A DNA stretch of 64,000 nucleotides, taken from assembly GCA_947384285.1 (NCBI GenBank), contig CANDGI010000001.1, positions 1-64,000 on the forward strand. Direction: 5' to 3'. The stretch's first letter is position 1. The number at the start of each line of letters is the position of its first letter. The translations under genes were made by a program, and so were the position numbers. The DNA is from an uncultured Lachnospiraceae bacterium (GTDB lineage Bacteria > Bacillota > Clostridia > Lachnospirales > Lachnospiraceae). The notes under the pieces are model-generated. The model was not told the DNA's origin. It made no database searches and saw nothing but the letters and a program-made list of their open reading frames with translations. Positions 48,576 to 57,680 of the stretch are shown here, in pieces.

Positions 48576-49937
48576 ATGAGAAAAAGAGAACAGTATAAGC
48601 ATTTATTGAATTTGACTGCAAATTACATTATGCTGGCAATGGAAGCGCTGATGTTTGCCTATACCTGGTATAACATATATTACCCGATGCTTGAGAGGGC
48701 AAACCGCCCATGGAACAAGGGGAACTGGGCGGTTATAGGCATCTATACGTTGATTATGTATTTTTTTGCCAGGACGTTTGGAGGTTATCGGATTGGGTAT
48801 CTGCGGATTACGGATATCTGCCTGTCGCAGATCCTTTCGATTTTCTGTGCCAATGTGGTTGGCTATCTGCAGGTCTGCCTGGTCGCCAATGATTATATGC
48901 CCGTGCATCCTATGATAGTTTTGACATGTGCCGAGTATCTGGTGATACTTCCAGGGGTATATCTGGTTCGTTTTGTTTACACCAGACTGTACCCGCCCAG
49001 GAAAATGATTGTCATTTACGGAAAGAATTCACCAGATGATTTGATAGAGAAAATCAATTCACGGAAGGATAAGTACAATGTCTGCGCCACAGCCAGCGTA
49101 TATGTGGGGTATGAGGAATTATATACAAGAATCCTGGAGTATGAGGCGGTGGTGCTTTGCGACTTGCCCACAAGTATGCGCAATCCGATTTTAAAGTTTT
49201 GTTTTGACCAAAATAAGAGGACTTATATTACGCCCAAAATTTCAGATATTATCCTGACGGGTACAGAGCGGATTCATCTTTTCGATTCTCCACTGATGCT
49301 ATCCAGAAACCGTGGATTGACCATTGAACAGCGGTTTGTGAAGCGTGCCATGGATATTGTTCTGTCTGTGGTGGCAATTGTGGTTTCCTCCCCGATTTTG
49401 CTGCTGATTGGGGCAAGCATTAAATTGTATGATAAAGGACCTGTGTTCTACACCCAGGAGCGGCTTACCAGAAACGGCGAAGTATTCCGTATCATAAAAT
49501 TCCGCAGTATGCGGATGGACTCGGAACGGGAAGGGGCTCAGCTTGCAAAAAAAAATGATGACCGCATCACCCCGGTAGGCAGGATTATCCGCCGGACCCA
49601 TTTTGACGAACTGCCCCAGATTTTTAATATTCTCAAAGGCGAGATGTCTTTCGTGGGGCCAAGGCCGGAGCGGGAGAGCATCGCCAAAGAGTATGAGGCG
49701 ATCATACCGGAATTTAGTTTCCGTTTGAAGGTGAAAGCCGGCCTGACTGGATATGCGCAGGTATATGGGAAGTATAACACTACCCCATACGACAAATTAA
49801 AGCTGGATCTGACCTATATTGAGTCCTACTCTTTCTGGCAGGATATAAAGCTGATGCTGATGACCTTTAAGATTATTTTCCAGAAGGAGAATACGGAAGG
49901 GATTGAGCAGGGACAGGTAACAGCGGTTCGGAAATGA
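48576..49937 (+). CDS. Polyprenyl glycosylphosphotransferase
   Basis: This membrane enzyme transfers a sugar phosphate from a nucleotide sugar to undecaprenyl phosphate, the initiating step of polymer synthesis. The 453-residue protein has four N-terminal membrane helices, a Rossmann-like middle (MIVIYGKNSPDDLIEKI) and the C-terminal PNPT domain: AMDIVLSVVAIVVSSPILLL, GPVFYTQERL, IIKFRSMRMD, DELPQIFNILKGEMSFVGPRP and KAGLTGYAQVYGKY. The Asp-Glu pair in FDELPQ is intact. AAAGGAC precedes the ATG. A second enzyme of this type, fused to an epimerase, lies at 58940, so two glycans may be initiated. Confidence 0.93.
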   Translation: MRKREQYKHLLNLTANYIMLAMEALMFAYTWYNIYYPMLERANRPWNKGNWAVIGIYTLIMYFFARTFGGYRIGYLRITDICLSQILSIFCANVVGYLQVCLVANDYMPVHPMIVLTCAEYLVILPGVYLVRFVYTRLYPPRKMIVIYGKNSPDDLIEKINSRKDKYNVCATASVYVGYEELYTRILEYEAVVLCDLPTSMRNPILKFCFDQNKRTYITPKISDIILTGTERIHLFDSPLMLSRNRGLTIEQRFVKRAMDIVLSVVAIVVSSPILLLIGASIKLYDKGPVFYTQERLTRNGEVFRIIKFRSMRMDSEREGAQLAKKNDDRITPVGRIIRRTHFDELPQIFNILKGEMSFVGPRPERESIAKEYEAIIPEFSFRLKVKAGLTGYAQVYGKYNTTPYDKLKLDLTYIESYSFWQDIKLMLMTFKIIFQKENTEGIEQGQVTAVRK

Positions 49938-49979
49938 TGTGGGTCATGTAATCTGAAAAACGTAAGATAGGAAAATTTT

Positions 49980-51941
49980 ATGGACAAAACAGGAAGACAG
50001 AAGCAGGGTATCATTGCCATAGTATTGGCATCAATTATTATGGGCATGGCTTTTTCTGGTATGTATCTAAGCAAATCCTGTAGTTTTGAGGCTTTTTATG
50101 ATGTGGGGAATGTTTATGAGGAGTTTACTTATAACCTCTCTTCGGGAACAGGTATTATATATGATAATGAATCAGGGAAACTAAAGATACAGGAAGCAGA
50201 AGCCTGCCAATACTGGATACTTCCGAAAAAATTGGAAGGCTATAATTATGTTATTATAAATTTAGCTGGCATAAGCCAGGAATATCTGGATGTTTTCTTC
50301 CAGTTCTACTCTGGCGAAAAACTGGTGGATGAGATTCCTATACGGCTGCAGGAAGGGGAAACTGTTCTGGAGATTACAGATAAAACGGCGACCATTCTTT
50401 ATATGAGAATGTACCAGAAGCAGGGAATGGCCTATAATGTAAAAACAGTGCAATATAGAGAAAATTTGTCCGTATGGAACGGCCGGAGATTTGCGTGTAT
50501 CAGTCTGCTGTTTTTTTTGTGCTGTGCCAGCATTTTATTTTTGATTAGATGGATGGTGAGAAAAAGAGAGATAAGGTTATCTGCCGTGATGCTCCAGGAA
50601 CCTTTGCAAAAAATCTTTTTAAAAATCACGCATAAGATCAATTGGAGGCCTCTTACATCTAAAATGGTTCATTTTTGGCGCAGAGTGTTGTTTTTCTTTG
50701 TGATTGTCACTATAAATTATGGCGAGAGGGCTAATATTTCTCAAGCCATATTCAGCAGGAACATAAAAATATGTTGTATTGTTTTGCTGGCAATAGCATT
50801 GATATCATTGGAGAAACAAAGAAAGATGCGGAATTGGAATCATCCTCTGGCATCAAGTTGGTTTTGCCTAGTGGGATGTATGGTGATATCTTTTTTAATC
50901 GTTCCGAAAAACGTGGATTTTGGGGTGATTTATCTGATTGTCTTTGGGTTTTTCTTTTTCATTTGGGGCAATATGGAGAGACCGGAGGAGATGGTTCAGG
51001 ATCTATGTTTTGCAATCAAAGGGGAATTTTGGCTTTCCATGACTTACTTCTGTTTCTTTTTTCCAGAACAGACAGGCTATGCCTATCAGGGAGATTTTCT
51101 AAATCCGAATCCTCTGGCACTATATCTTTCCGTTTCCAGCTGTGTGTTTTTAACGGAGCTTCTCGACGAGACGAAAAGGACATTTTTTTCGAAATGTATT
51201 CCTGCAGCAGGATTTGGCTTCTCTGCCTGTATGATTTGGAAAACCCAGTGCCGGTCTGTAGCAAGCGGCCTCGTCCTTGCAACATTGGTTTCTGGGTATA
51301 TTTTGTTACGTAGCAAAGATTCTGAAAAGAAAGGAAGGCGGGTATTACGTCGGTTTGTCATTATGGCGTTTATCATTGCTGGAATGTTTTTGGGGCATAT
51401 AGGGATTAATACTTTTAATTTGCAGGAGAACCAGGAGGATGTATTAGGCAATGAAAGGCTGGACAGGCGGGGGGATATTTTTACATTGCAGGTGGAGGCG
51501 GCGGATTTCCATAATAATAAATTTTTGCAGAGGATTTTTGAATCAAAATCCTTCAACGAGTTTACTTCTGAAAGAATTATATATTGGAAGGCGTATCTTA
51601 GGCAGATGAATTTCTGGGGACATAAATCAAAGGCGGTAGTCAATGAAAAACAGAGGAGCGCCCACAATGATTTTCTAGGCATTGCTTATCGATATGGCGT
51701 ATTGAGCGTAATCCCGTACCTGTTCTATTTGGCTTATTATGGATTATATGGATACCGATATTTTAAATATTACCGAGGGCAAAGAAGATATGCGGTATTT
51801 CCGATGCTGCTGATTTTAGTTGTATTTCCATTTATGCTTTTGGATATCTTGGAATTACCATTTCGCCACGTGGCATGGTTTGTGCTATATCTTACAGCAG
51901 GCATTCTTTTTGAGGAAAAGACAGAATGGAGAAAAGAGTAG
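49980..51941 (+). CDS. O-antigen ligase/polymerase-like membrane protein, copy 1
   Basis: The 653-residue product has one N-terminal membrane helix, an extracytoplasmic beta-rich domain (about 30-160), a second helix, then a block of about ten helices from residue 240. Near the C-terminus it has SAHNDFLGIAYRYG with His562-Asn563, the histidine pattern of the WaaL/Wzy_C family that joins or polymerises polyprenyl-linked glycans. The neighbour downstream is a paralog with the same layout. GGAAAA precedes the ATG. Ligase or polymerase function cannot be separated by sequence. Confidence 0.8.
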   Translation: MDKTGRQKQGIIAIVLASIIMGMAFSGMYLSKSCSFEAFYDVGNVYEEFTYNLSSGTGIIYDNESGKLKIQEAEACQYWILPKKLEGYNYVIINLAGISQEYLDVFFQFYSGEKLVDEIPIRLQEGETVLEITDKTATILYMRMYQKQGMAYNVKTVQYRENLSVWNGRRFACISLLFFLCCASILFLIRWMVRKREIRLSAVMLQEPLQKIFLKITHKINWRPLTSKMVHFWRRVLFFFVIVTINYGERANISQAIFSRNIKICCIVLLAIALISLEKQRKMRNWNHPLASSWFCLVGCMVISFLIVPKNVDFGVIYLIVFGFFFFIWGNMERPEEMVQDLCFAIKGEFWLSMTYFCFFFPEQTGYAYQGDFLNPNPLALYLSVSSCVFLTELLDETKRTFFSKCIPAAGFGFSACMIWKTQCRSVASGLVLATLVSGYILLRSKDSEKKGRRVLRRFVIMAFIIAGMFLGHIGINTFNLQENQEDVLGNERLDRRGDIFTLQVEAADFHNNKFLQRIFESKSFNEFTSERIIYWKAYLRQMNFWGHKSKAVVNEKQRSAHNDFLGIAYRYGVLSVIPYLFYLAYYGLYGYRYFKYYRGQRRYAVFPMLLILVVFPFMLLDILELPFRHVAWFVLYLTAGILFEEKTEWRKE

Positions 51942-53968
51942 AAAATAAAAACGTAGAAAAGAAAACGTTTGCCATAAAAATATTTGCAGGCTTATTTTTT
52001 GGATTTTTGTTAAGTATAATGGCAACTATGATGTATATCGGCGACAGCATTAATGTTTGGGATTTTTTAGACGCAGGCAGCGTCTATGATTTTTCCCAAC
52101 AGACATTAAAGCAGCCTTCCAAGGGATGGCTCTATGATGAAGTTTCCCAGGAATACTGCCTGCAAAATGACCATGCCCTGAAAAAATATATGCTGGATGG
52201 AAAGGAAAGAGCCTGGGGCTACCTGTATCTTAATATATCGGAGATGAGCCTGCCAGAGATGGAGAGCCGTCTTAATTATTACAATAAAGGAAACCGGAAG
52301 GTGTTGGAACAGCCCATTTTCCTGCACGAAGGAGAAAATATCATCTTATTGCAGGAAACGACAGCGATGTACCGAATGGGAATTCGGATTCTGGATGCCA
52401 AGGGACAGTCCTTCTCCATCCAATCGATGCAGATCAGAGAAAAAGCTTCTGGATACACCAGTAAGCGTTTCTTGAAAATTTTTGGAACAGCGTTTGCAGG
52501 TTTTCTTGTGGTGTTTTGGCTTTTTCTTTCATTTGGAGAAAAATTTGCGTTAAAATTAAAAATTCAGCAGAAAATAGAGGGATTTTATACTTCTTTTGTG
52601 GAAATCCTGCAATATATTTACCAGGTATTTTTTGAAAAAGCGGGGGAAAAGCTTGCCGGAAGGTTAGGAAAGAAAGAAAAAAGCGCCATGCGGGTGTTCC
52701 TTTTTGGCTTGCTGTTTTTTTGGATGGTAACGGGAAATGTATTAAATTGGAGCGGGGACAAAGAGTATTACAGATTTCATGGGGCAGTATGTTTGGTTTT
52801 ACTTCTTACCATTGGCATGTTTTCCTGGGAGAAGCCTCTGAAGCAAGTAGCATGGAAAAGCCCTTTGGCAATTTCATGGATATGTTTGTGGTCTGGAATA
52901 GCAATTTCAGATTTTTTTGTAAAAAAAGATATTGGAATGATAGGGTTTTCTATGCTTTTTGGCGGCTATTTCCTGCTTGCATGGGAAAATATGGAAAAAA
53001 GAGAAGAAATGATATATAATATGCTGGATGCGTTGGAAAAAACCTTTTGGGCGGCCGTGGCATATTGCATGCTATTTCGAGCTAAATATCCTGGGATTCA
53101 TTATAATGGAATCTTCCCCAATTCAGAGGAATTTGCCATGTATGCTGTTCTGATGCTAAGTGTATTTTTGCTTCGGCTGGATAAGGATATCAGAAAAAGT
53201 GCGGCTGGAAAAAGATTTTCCAGGAACTATGGGATGCATATCAGCGGAGGAGCAGCTGCTTTTTATTTTGTTTTACGTTCCGAAAATCTCATGGGCAGTA
53301 CCACAGCCTTCCTCATAATTGGTTTATTTGCAATACGGCAGTTATTTTTATTGTCAATGCCCTTCAAAGAAATATGCAAGGTTCTTGCTTATCTTTTAAA
53401 GGGAAGTATGATAGCGTTTCTTCTGGTATGTGTGGTTCATGTCTCCACGAAGAATCTGCCAGTATTTTTAGAAATGGATGTGGTATATGAAAGTGAAGTG
53501 CTGGCAACTGGATTAGATGATGAGATGAAAGAAGCGCTCAATGAGTTGGAGCCGGGATCTATGGATGGCGTCAAACAGGATGAGGATAACGAAATAAACG
53601 TTGTACAAAGAAATTATATCCGCAGGTGGAATTTATTTGGAAATAAGAATAATAAATTAAAAGTGTTTCGGTCCTATGCTGTGCCTGATAGTGGGTATAT
53701 TTATACTGCTTATAAGTATGGATTGTTTTTGCTGCTTCCATATGTGATATTCCAAATCTGCTTTTTGGGAAAAGGGATCAGCATTTATCTAAGGAAAAAA
53801 GAAAAGGGGAAAGATATTGATGCCGATTTTTGGCTGTTGATGATTGGCATTCTTTTCACCGGATTTTGTATATATGGAAATTTGGAGTTTGCTGCCTTTG
53901 GGCATCCTTTGTGGATTTGCTATTATTTGATGGCAGGCTATTGGTTTACCGAGAGGGGGAAGGTGTAA
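51926..53968 (+). CDS. O-antigen ligase/polymerase-like membrane protein, copy 2, motif altered
   Basis: This 680-residue product is a paralog of the preceding gene: an N-terminal helix, an extracytoplasmic domain (YLYLNISEMSLPEMESRL, FLHEGENIILLQE, matching YVIINLAGIS and RLQEGETVLEIT in copy 1), a second helix and about ten more. Where copy 1 has AHNDFLGIAYRYG, this one has VPDSGYIYTAYKYG (about 586-599), so the conserved His-Asn pair is missing. It overlaps copy 1 by 16 bases, so both are made together and might form a heteromer with one active subunit. Confidence 0.77.
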   Translation: MEKRVENKNVEKKTFAIKIFAGLFFGFLLSIMATMMYIGDSINVWDFLDAGSVYDFSQQTLKQPSKGWLYDEVSQEYCLQNDHALKKYMLDGKERAWGYLYLNISEMSLPEMESRLNYYNKGNRKVLEQPIFLHEGENIILLQETTAMYRMGIRILDAKGQSFSIQSMQIREKASGYTSKRFLKIFGTAFAGFLVVFWLFLSFGEKFALKLKIQQKIEGFYTSFVEILQYIYQVFFEKAGEKLAGRLGKKEKSAMRVFLFGLLFFWMVTGNVLNWSGDKEYYRFHGAVCLVLLLTIGMFSWEKPLKQVAWKSPLAISWICLWSGIAISDFFVKKDIGMIGFSMLFGGYFLLAWENMEKREEMIYNMLDALEKTFWAAVAYCMLFRAKYPGIHYNGIFPNSEEFAMYAVLMLSVFLLRLDKDIRKSAAGKRFSRNYGMHISGGAAAFYFVLRSENLMGSTTAFLIIGLFAIRQLFLLSMPFKEICKVLAYLLKGSMIAFLLVCVVHVSTKNLPVFLEMDVVYESEVLATGLDDEMKEALNELEPGSMDGVKQDEDNEINVVQRNYIRRWNLFGNKNNKLKVFRSYAVPDSGYIYTAYKYGLFLLLPYVIFQICFLGKGISIYLRKKEKGKDIDADFWLLMIGILFTGFCIYGNLEFAAFGHPLWICYYLMAGYWFTERGKV

Positions 53969-53970
53969 AA

Positions 53971-54762
53971 GTGGAGAGAGAGGATTATCCGTTGATTTCA
54001 GTGATTATGCCGGCATATAATTCAGAAAAATATATTGGGCAGGCGATAGAGTCTGTCTTTAAACAGGAAGGCGGATTTACAGTAGAATTAATCGTGATAA
54101 ACGATGCCTCTTCAGATCATACTAGGGATGCGGTACAAAAAGCAGCCCAGAGCTTGGAACAGGATAATTCTGGTTCTGTGGGCAGTTTTACATTGATTTA
54201 TATTGAGAATGAAAACAACCAGGGAGCAGCAGAGAGCCGGAATATTGGAATCCGCAAAGCTAATGGGAAATATCTTGCTTTTTTAGATGCAGATGATTGG
54301 TGGAGCCTGGATAAGCTCAAAAAGCAGGTGGAGCTGATGGAAAGGACGGATGCCGTTTTGTGCGGCACAGGAAGAGTGCTGATGAACCCGGATGGAACAG
54401 AGCGGAACAAAAGGATAGGGATACCGCTGGAAATCACTTATGATATGCTTCTTCGTACCAATAGCATTCCCTGCTCGTCTGTTCTGGCAAAGACCCAGGT
54501 GATAAGGGAGTTTTATATGTGTCATGACGAACTACATGAAGACTATATCCTGTGGCTTCGGATTCTGCAGAAATATAAGAGGGTGTATGGCATCAATGAG
54601 CCGTTGCTGAAGAGCCGATTAAGTGAAGGCGGGAAGTCTAGAAATAAACTAAAATCGGCAAGGATGCATTATGGGGTATACCGTTATCTAGGGTATGGAT
54701 GGATGAAGTCTTGTTGGTACTTTATCCAGTATGCCTGGAATGGGGTAAGGAAATATATGTGA
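53971..54762 (+). CDS. GT2 glycosyltransferase
   Basis: This 263-residue GT-A enzyme begins YPLISVIMPAYNSEKYIGQA and contains VINDASSDHTRDAV, AESRNIGIRKANGKYLAFL and the donor motif DADDWWSLDKL, then HEDYILWLRILQKYK. The start is a GTG seven bases after GGGGGAAGG, two bases after the stop codon of the preceding gene; the frame is open upstream but would run deep into that gene. It is the last gene before a spacer with a family 2 repeat. Specificity is unknown. Confidence 0.87.
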   Translation: MEREDYPLISVIMPAYNSEKYIGQAIESVFKQEGGFTVELIVINDASSDHTRDAVQKAAQSLEQDNSGSVGSFTLIYIENENNQGAAESRNIGIRKANGKYLAFLDADDWWSLDKLKKQVELMERTDAVLCGTGRVLMNPDGTERNKRIGIPLEITYDMLLRTNSIPCSSVLAKTQVIREFYMCHDELHEDYILWLRILQKYKRVYGINEPLLKSRLSEGGKSRNKLKSARMHYGVYRYLGYGWMKSCWYFIQYAWNGVRKYM

Positions 54763-54774
54763 GCCTGGTTTACT

Positions 54775-54848
54775 TATGAAAGTCTTCGATTTTCATAGCA
54801 GGATGGTCATGCTGCCCGCCAAACGGCAGATTGAGCATCATGGGAAGT
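54775..54848. repeat. Family 2 palindromic repeat, diverged copy
   Basis: TATGAAAGTCTTCGATTTTC, ATAGCAGGATGGTCATGCTG and CCCGCCAAACGGCAGATTGA correspond in order to the unit at 15690. It has more substitutions than the other copies. The 252-base spacer after it is AT-rich with a short direct repeat (GCATTTTAGGA-like, 54927 and 54941). Confidence 0.75.
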
Positions 54849-55014
54849 TTACTACGTATAGTTGGGATATTATTTGTCTCACAAGAGAAAGATATGGGAA
54901 AAGGAAATTAGGATTTAAATGTTTGGCATTTTAGGATTTGCATTTTAGGAAAAATTGCAGTAAAATGTAAAAAGCATAGTCTGCATAGGATAAAATTTAT
55001 AAAAAGGTGAAAGT

Positions 55015-56865
55015 ATGGAACAGAAAATGAAAGATTATCAGCTAATCATAAAAAGAGTGATTTTGCTTATTTACGATATGATTGCCATTGTGGCAGCCGG
55101 GCTTTTGGCACTATTTATCCGGTTTGAAGGAAAATATTACGAAATTCCGCGAGAATATGTGGTCAGGAGCCTGCAGTATATTCCAGTTATAATGATGGCA
55201 ACTGTAGTTATTTTCTATTGCTTCCGGCTTTACAGCAGTTTGTGGACCTTTGCCGGAGCGCCGGAACTGATCAATATTACCTTTGCATGCGGCTTGTCTG
55301 CGTTGACTCAAATGGCCGTGATGGTATTATTTGAGGTGCATATGCCAAGGAGCTATTACATTCTGTATGGCGTGGCTTTATGGATTCTGGTGTTCTTAAG
55401 CCGTTTTTCCTACCGTGGCATCCGGACACTGATCAAGCGCCAGGAAAGCGGGGCGTCAACCTCCCGGGTGATGATTGTGGGAGCCGGGGCAGCAGGGAAT
55501 TTGCTGGTGAAGGAGATCAGAAACAGCAACCATGTCAGCAAGCAGGTGGTATGCATCGTAGATGATGATAAATCTAAAGAAGGCAGTTATCTCCATGGGG
55601 TAAAAGTTATGGGGAACCGGCAGAACATACCAGAGCTGGTGAAGCGATACCGGATTGATGAGATCATTATTGCCATGCCTTCCGCTCCGGCAAAGGAGAT
55701 CAAGGCTGTCTTGGATGTCTGCAAAGAGACTGGATGTGATTTGAAACGTCTGCCAGGAGTGTATCAGCTTGTAAATGGAGAAGTCGGCATCAGTAAATTG
55801 AAAGAGGTAGATGTAAATGACCTGCTGGGCCGGGAGCCTGTAAAGGTGGACTTGTCTGCCATCATGGATTATGTATCCGGGAAAATTGTTTTGGTCACTG
55901 GAGGCGGAGGTTCCATCGGAAGTGAAATCTGTCGGCAGGTGGCAGAGCACAATCCCAAAATGCTGGTAATTGTGGATATCTATGAAAATACCACTTACGA
56001 TATCCAGAATGAATTAAAGAATAAGTTCCCGGAATTAAACCTGGTGGTTTTAATTGCTTCTGTCCGAAATACAAAACGCATGGACATGATTTTCGAAACC
56101 TACCGTCCAGATATTGTATATCATGCAGCAGCCCATAAGCATGTGCCGTTGATGGAAGACAGTCCCAATGAGGCGGTGAAGAATAACGTGCTCGGCACCT
56201 GGAAGGTAGTGCAGGCAGCAGATAAATGGAAAGTAAAGCGTTTTGTTATGATCTCTACGGATAAAGCGGTGAACCCTACTAATATTATGGGGGCAACCAA
56301 GCGGATCTGTGAAATGATTATACAGACCTATAATAACCGGTCGAGGACAGAATTTGTAGCAGTTCGTTTTGGAAATGTGCTGGGGAGCAATGGAAGTGTA
56401 ATCCCCCTGTTTAAAAAGCAGATTGAGAAGGGCGGCCCGGTCACCGTGACCCATCCTGATATTATCCGTTATTTTATGACAATCCCGGAAGCAGTGTCAC
56501 TTGTGCTCCAGGCGGGAGCCTATGCCAAAGGAGGGGAAATTTTTGTCCTTGACATGGGAGAGCCAGTAAAGATTGCCGACCTTGCACGGAACCTGATTCT
56601 TTTGTCCGGGCATAAACCGGGAGAGGATATCCAGATTGTTTATACCGGCCTGCGTCCTGGGGAAAAGCTTTATGAGGAGATGCTGATGCATGAGGAAGGG
56701 CTGCAGGATACAGCCAATAAGCTGATACACATTGGAAAGCCAATAAAATTGGATGAGGAACATTTCATGATGCAGCTTGAAAATCTTAAAGATTATGTAG
56801 TGGAAGAACCGACGGATATCCGCAAGTGGGTGAAGGAGATTGTGCATACTTACCATCCTCAATGA
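55015..56865 (+). CDS. Membrane-bound nucleotide-sugar 4,6-dehydratase (CapD/PglF type)
   Basis: The 616-residue protein has four N-terminal membrane helices (about 12-145), a first Rossmann domain (MIVGAGAAGNLLVKEIRNS) and a second, catalytic SDR domain. The latter has LVTGGGGSIGSEICRQ, YHAAAHKHVPLMEDSPNEA, STDKAVNPTNIMGATKR and RPGEKLYEEMLMHEEGL. The family feature of Met in place of the SDR Tyr (NIMGATK) is present. It probably makes UDP-4-keto-6-deoxy-GlcNAc. The DegT aminotransferase at 57681 and the PglC-like transferase at 58940 would continue toward a bacillosamine-like lipid-linked sugar. AAAAAGGTG precedes the ATG. Confidence 0.93.
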   Translation: MEQKMKDYQLIIKRVILLIYDMIAIVAAGLLALFIRFEGKYYEIPREYVVRSLQYIPVIMMATVVIFYCFRLYSSLWTFAGAPELINITFACGLSALTQMAVMVLFEVHMPRSYYILYGVALWILVFLSRFSYRGIRTLIKRQESGASTSRVMIVGAGAAGNLLVKEIRNSNHVSKQVVCIVDDDKSKEGSYLHGVKVMGNRQNIPELVKRYRIDEIIIAMPSAPAKEIKAVLDVCKETGCDLKRLPGVYQLVNGEVGISKLKEVDVNDLLGREPVKVDLSAIMDYVSGKIVLVTGGGGSIGSEICRQVAEHNPKMLVIVDIYENTTYDIQNELKNKFPELNLVVLIASVRNTKRMDMIFETYRPDIVYHAAAHKHVPLMEDSPNEAVKNNVLGTWKVVQAADKWKVKRFVMISTDKAVNPTNIMGATKRICEMIIQTYNNRSRTEFVAVRFGNVLGSNGSVIPLFKKQIEKGGPVTVTHPDIIRYFMTIPEAVSLVLQAGAYAKGGEIFVLDMGEPVKIADLARNLILLSGHKPGEDIQIVYTGLRPGEKLYEEMLMHEEGLQDTANKLIHIGKPIKLDEEHFMMQLENLKDYVVEEPTDIRKWVKEIVHTYHPQ

Positions 56866-56928
56866 GTGTTTCTATTTGGAATTTAACTTTGCTGCAATAA
56901 AACCTATACGTAAATGTTTTTAATATGC

Positions 56929-56957
56929 TTTACACTGTTTATGAAATTCGTTATAAT
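56929..56957 (+). promoter_or_regulatory. Strong sigma-A-type promoter before two small genes
   Basis: TTTACA, 17 bases, TATAAT: one mismatch from consensus. It lies 70 bases before the small gene at 57026. Confidence 0.8.
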
Positions 56958-57025
56958 AGCAATAGAATACAATAATTGTGCAAATTATTATGTCGGTAAA
57001 AGGCGGTGGAAGGATGGTACAGAGT

Positions 57026-57193
57026 ATGTCGGAGAAAGAGTTGATTACAATTACGATTGACAGGTACGCAGAATTGCAACGTATCAAGAAGTCAAATGGG
57101 AATCAGGATAATAAAGAACTTGATTATGCGATTAAGTTGACAGTGGCGAAACTGTCATCTTTAGGTGTGAATGTTGAAGATATTACACTTTAG
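57026..57193 (+). CDS. Small unknown protein
   Basis: A 55-residue product (67 or 59 residues if the ATG at 56990 or 57014 is used) begins MSEKELITITIDRYAELQRI and ends KLSSLGVNVEDITL. It is charged, with an amphipathic helix likely in the middle and no membrane segment. GGTGGAAGG lies 12 bases before the start chosen; it touches the ATG at 57014, so this choice is uncertain. A strong promoter stands upstream and a second small gene follows. No family is recognised. Confidence 0.6.
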   Translation: MSEKELITITIDRYAELQRIKKSNGNQDNKELDYAIKLTVAKLSSLGVNVEDITL

Positions 57194-57245
57194 ATGTTGA
57201 TAAGAAATGTGATCATACAAAAGATAAAAGGAAAGGGGTGGTATC

Positions 57246-57500
57246 ATGAGAGCAGAGAAAGTGTTATCATTTTATAATCTACAGAATGAAGAAGAGCTTG
57301 AGGAGCTGATGGACGGAATGGAAGGCTTGGAGTATGAGAAAATCAGCACAGTTGAAGAGACAGGTGCAGCCGTATACCGCCTGTATATAGGAGAGCAGGT
57401 GAATAGTGTGCGGTTGATGAATATCCTTACTTTTTTTATGAGGAAGAATGATAATTCAAGGTTTAGGATTAGTAAGGTAAGAAAGTTTATGGTGTACTGA
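57246..57500 (+). CDS. Small unknown protein
   Basis: The 84-residue product begins MRAEKVLSFYNLQNEEELEE and has an acidic first third, then VYRLYIGEQVNSVRLMNIL and a basic tail (RFRISKVRKF). It is predicted soluble. AAGGAAAGGGGTGG precedes the ATG. It sits in a short unit with the preceding small gene, between a good promoter (56929) and a good terminator (57546). The position between two sugar-biosynthesis genes does not define a role. Confidence 0.7.
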   Translation: MRAEKVLSFYNLQNEEELEELMDGMEGLEYEKISTVEETGAAVYRLYIGEQVNSVRLMNILTFFMRKNDNSRFRISKVRKFMVY

Positions 57501-57545
57501 TGGATTTATGAAGAATGAGATAATTGGGTGTGTGAATTTCAATAG

Positions 57546-57582
57546 GGCTTTTGGAAATAATTCCAAAGGCCTGTTGTATTTT
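57546..57582 (+). terminator. Intrinsic terminator of the small-gene unit
   Basis: GGCTTTTGGAA, loop ATAA, TTCCAAAGGCC (11 bp with one wobble), followed by TGTTGTATTTT. Confidence 0.8.
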
Positions 57583-57602
57583 AGATAGGATTTGATTTTT
57601 AT

Positions 57603-57631
57603 TTGCAATTATTGGAAAACTGTAGTAAAAT
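57603..57631 (+). promoter_or_regulatory. Promoter of the aminotransferase unit
   Basis: TTGCAA, 17 bases, TAAAAT, about 50 bases before the aminotransferase start and right after a terminator, so the next genes form their own unit. Confidence 0.7.
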
Positions 57632-57680
57632 AAAAAGCAATGTATAAGTTGATAGAGTATTTGCGTTACAGGAGGAAAGA

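Noticed and set aside
53830..53970. N-terminal extension of the GT2 gene at 53971
   Set aside because: It would overlap the preceding ligase-like gene by 139 bases in another frame; GTG at 53971 has a well-placed GGGGGAAGG.
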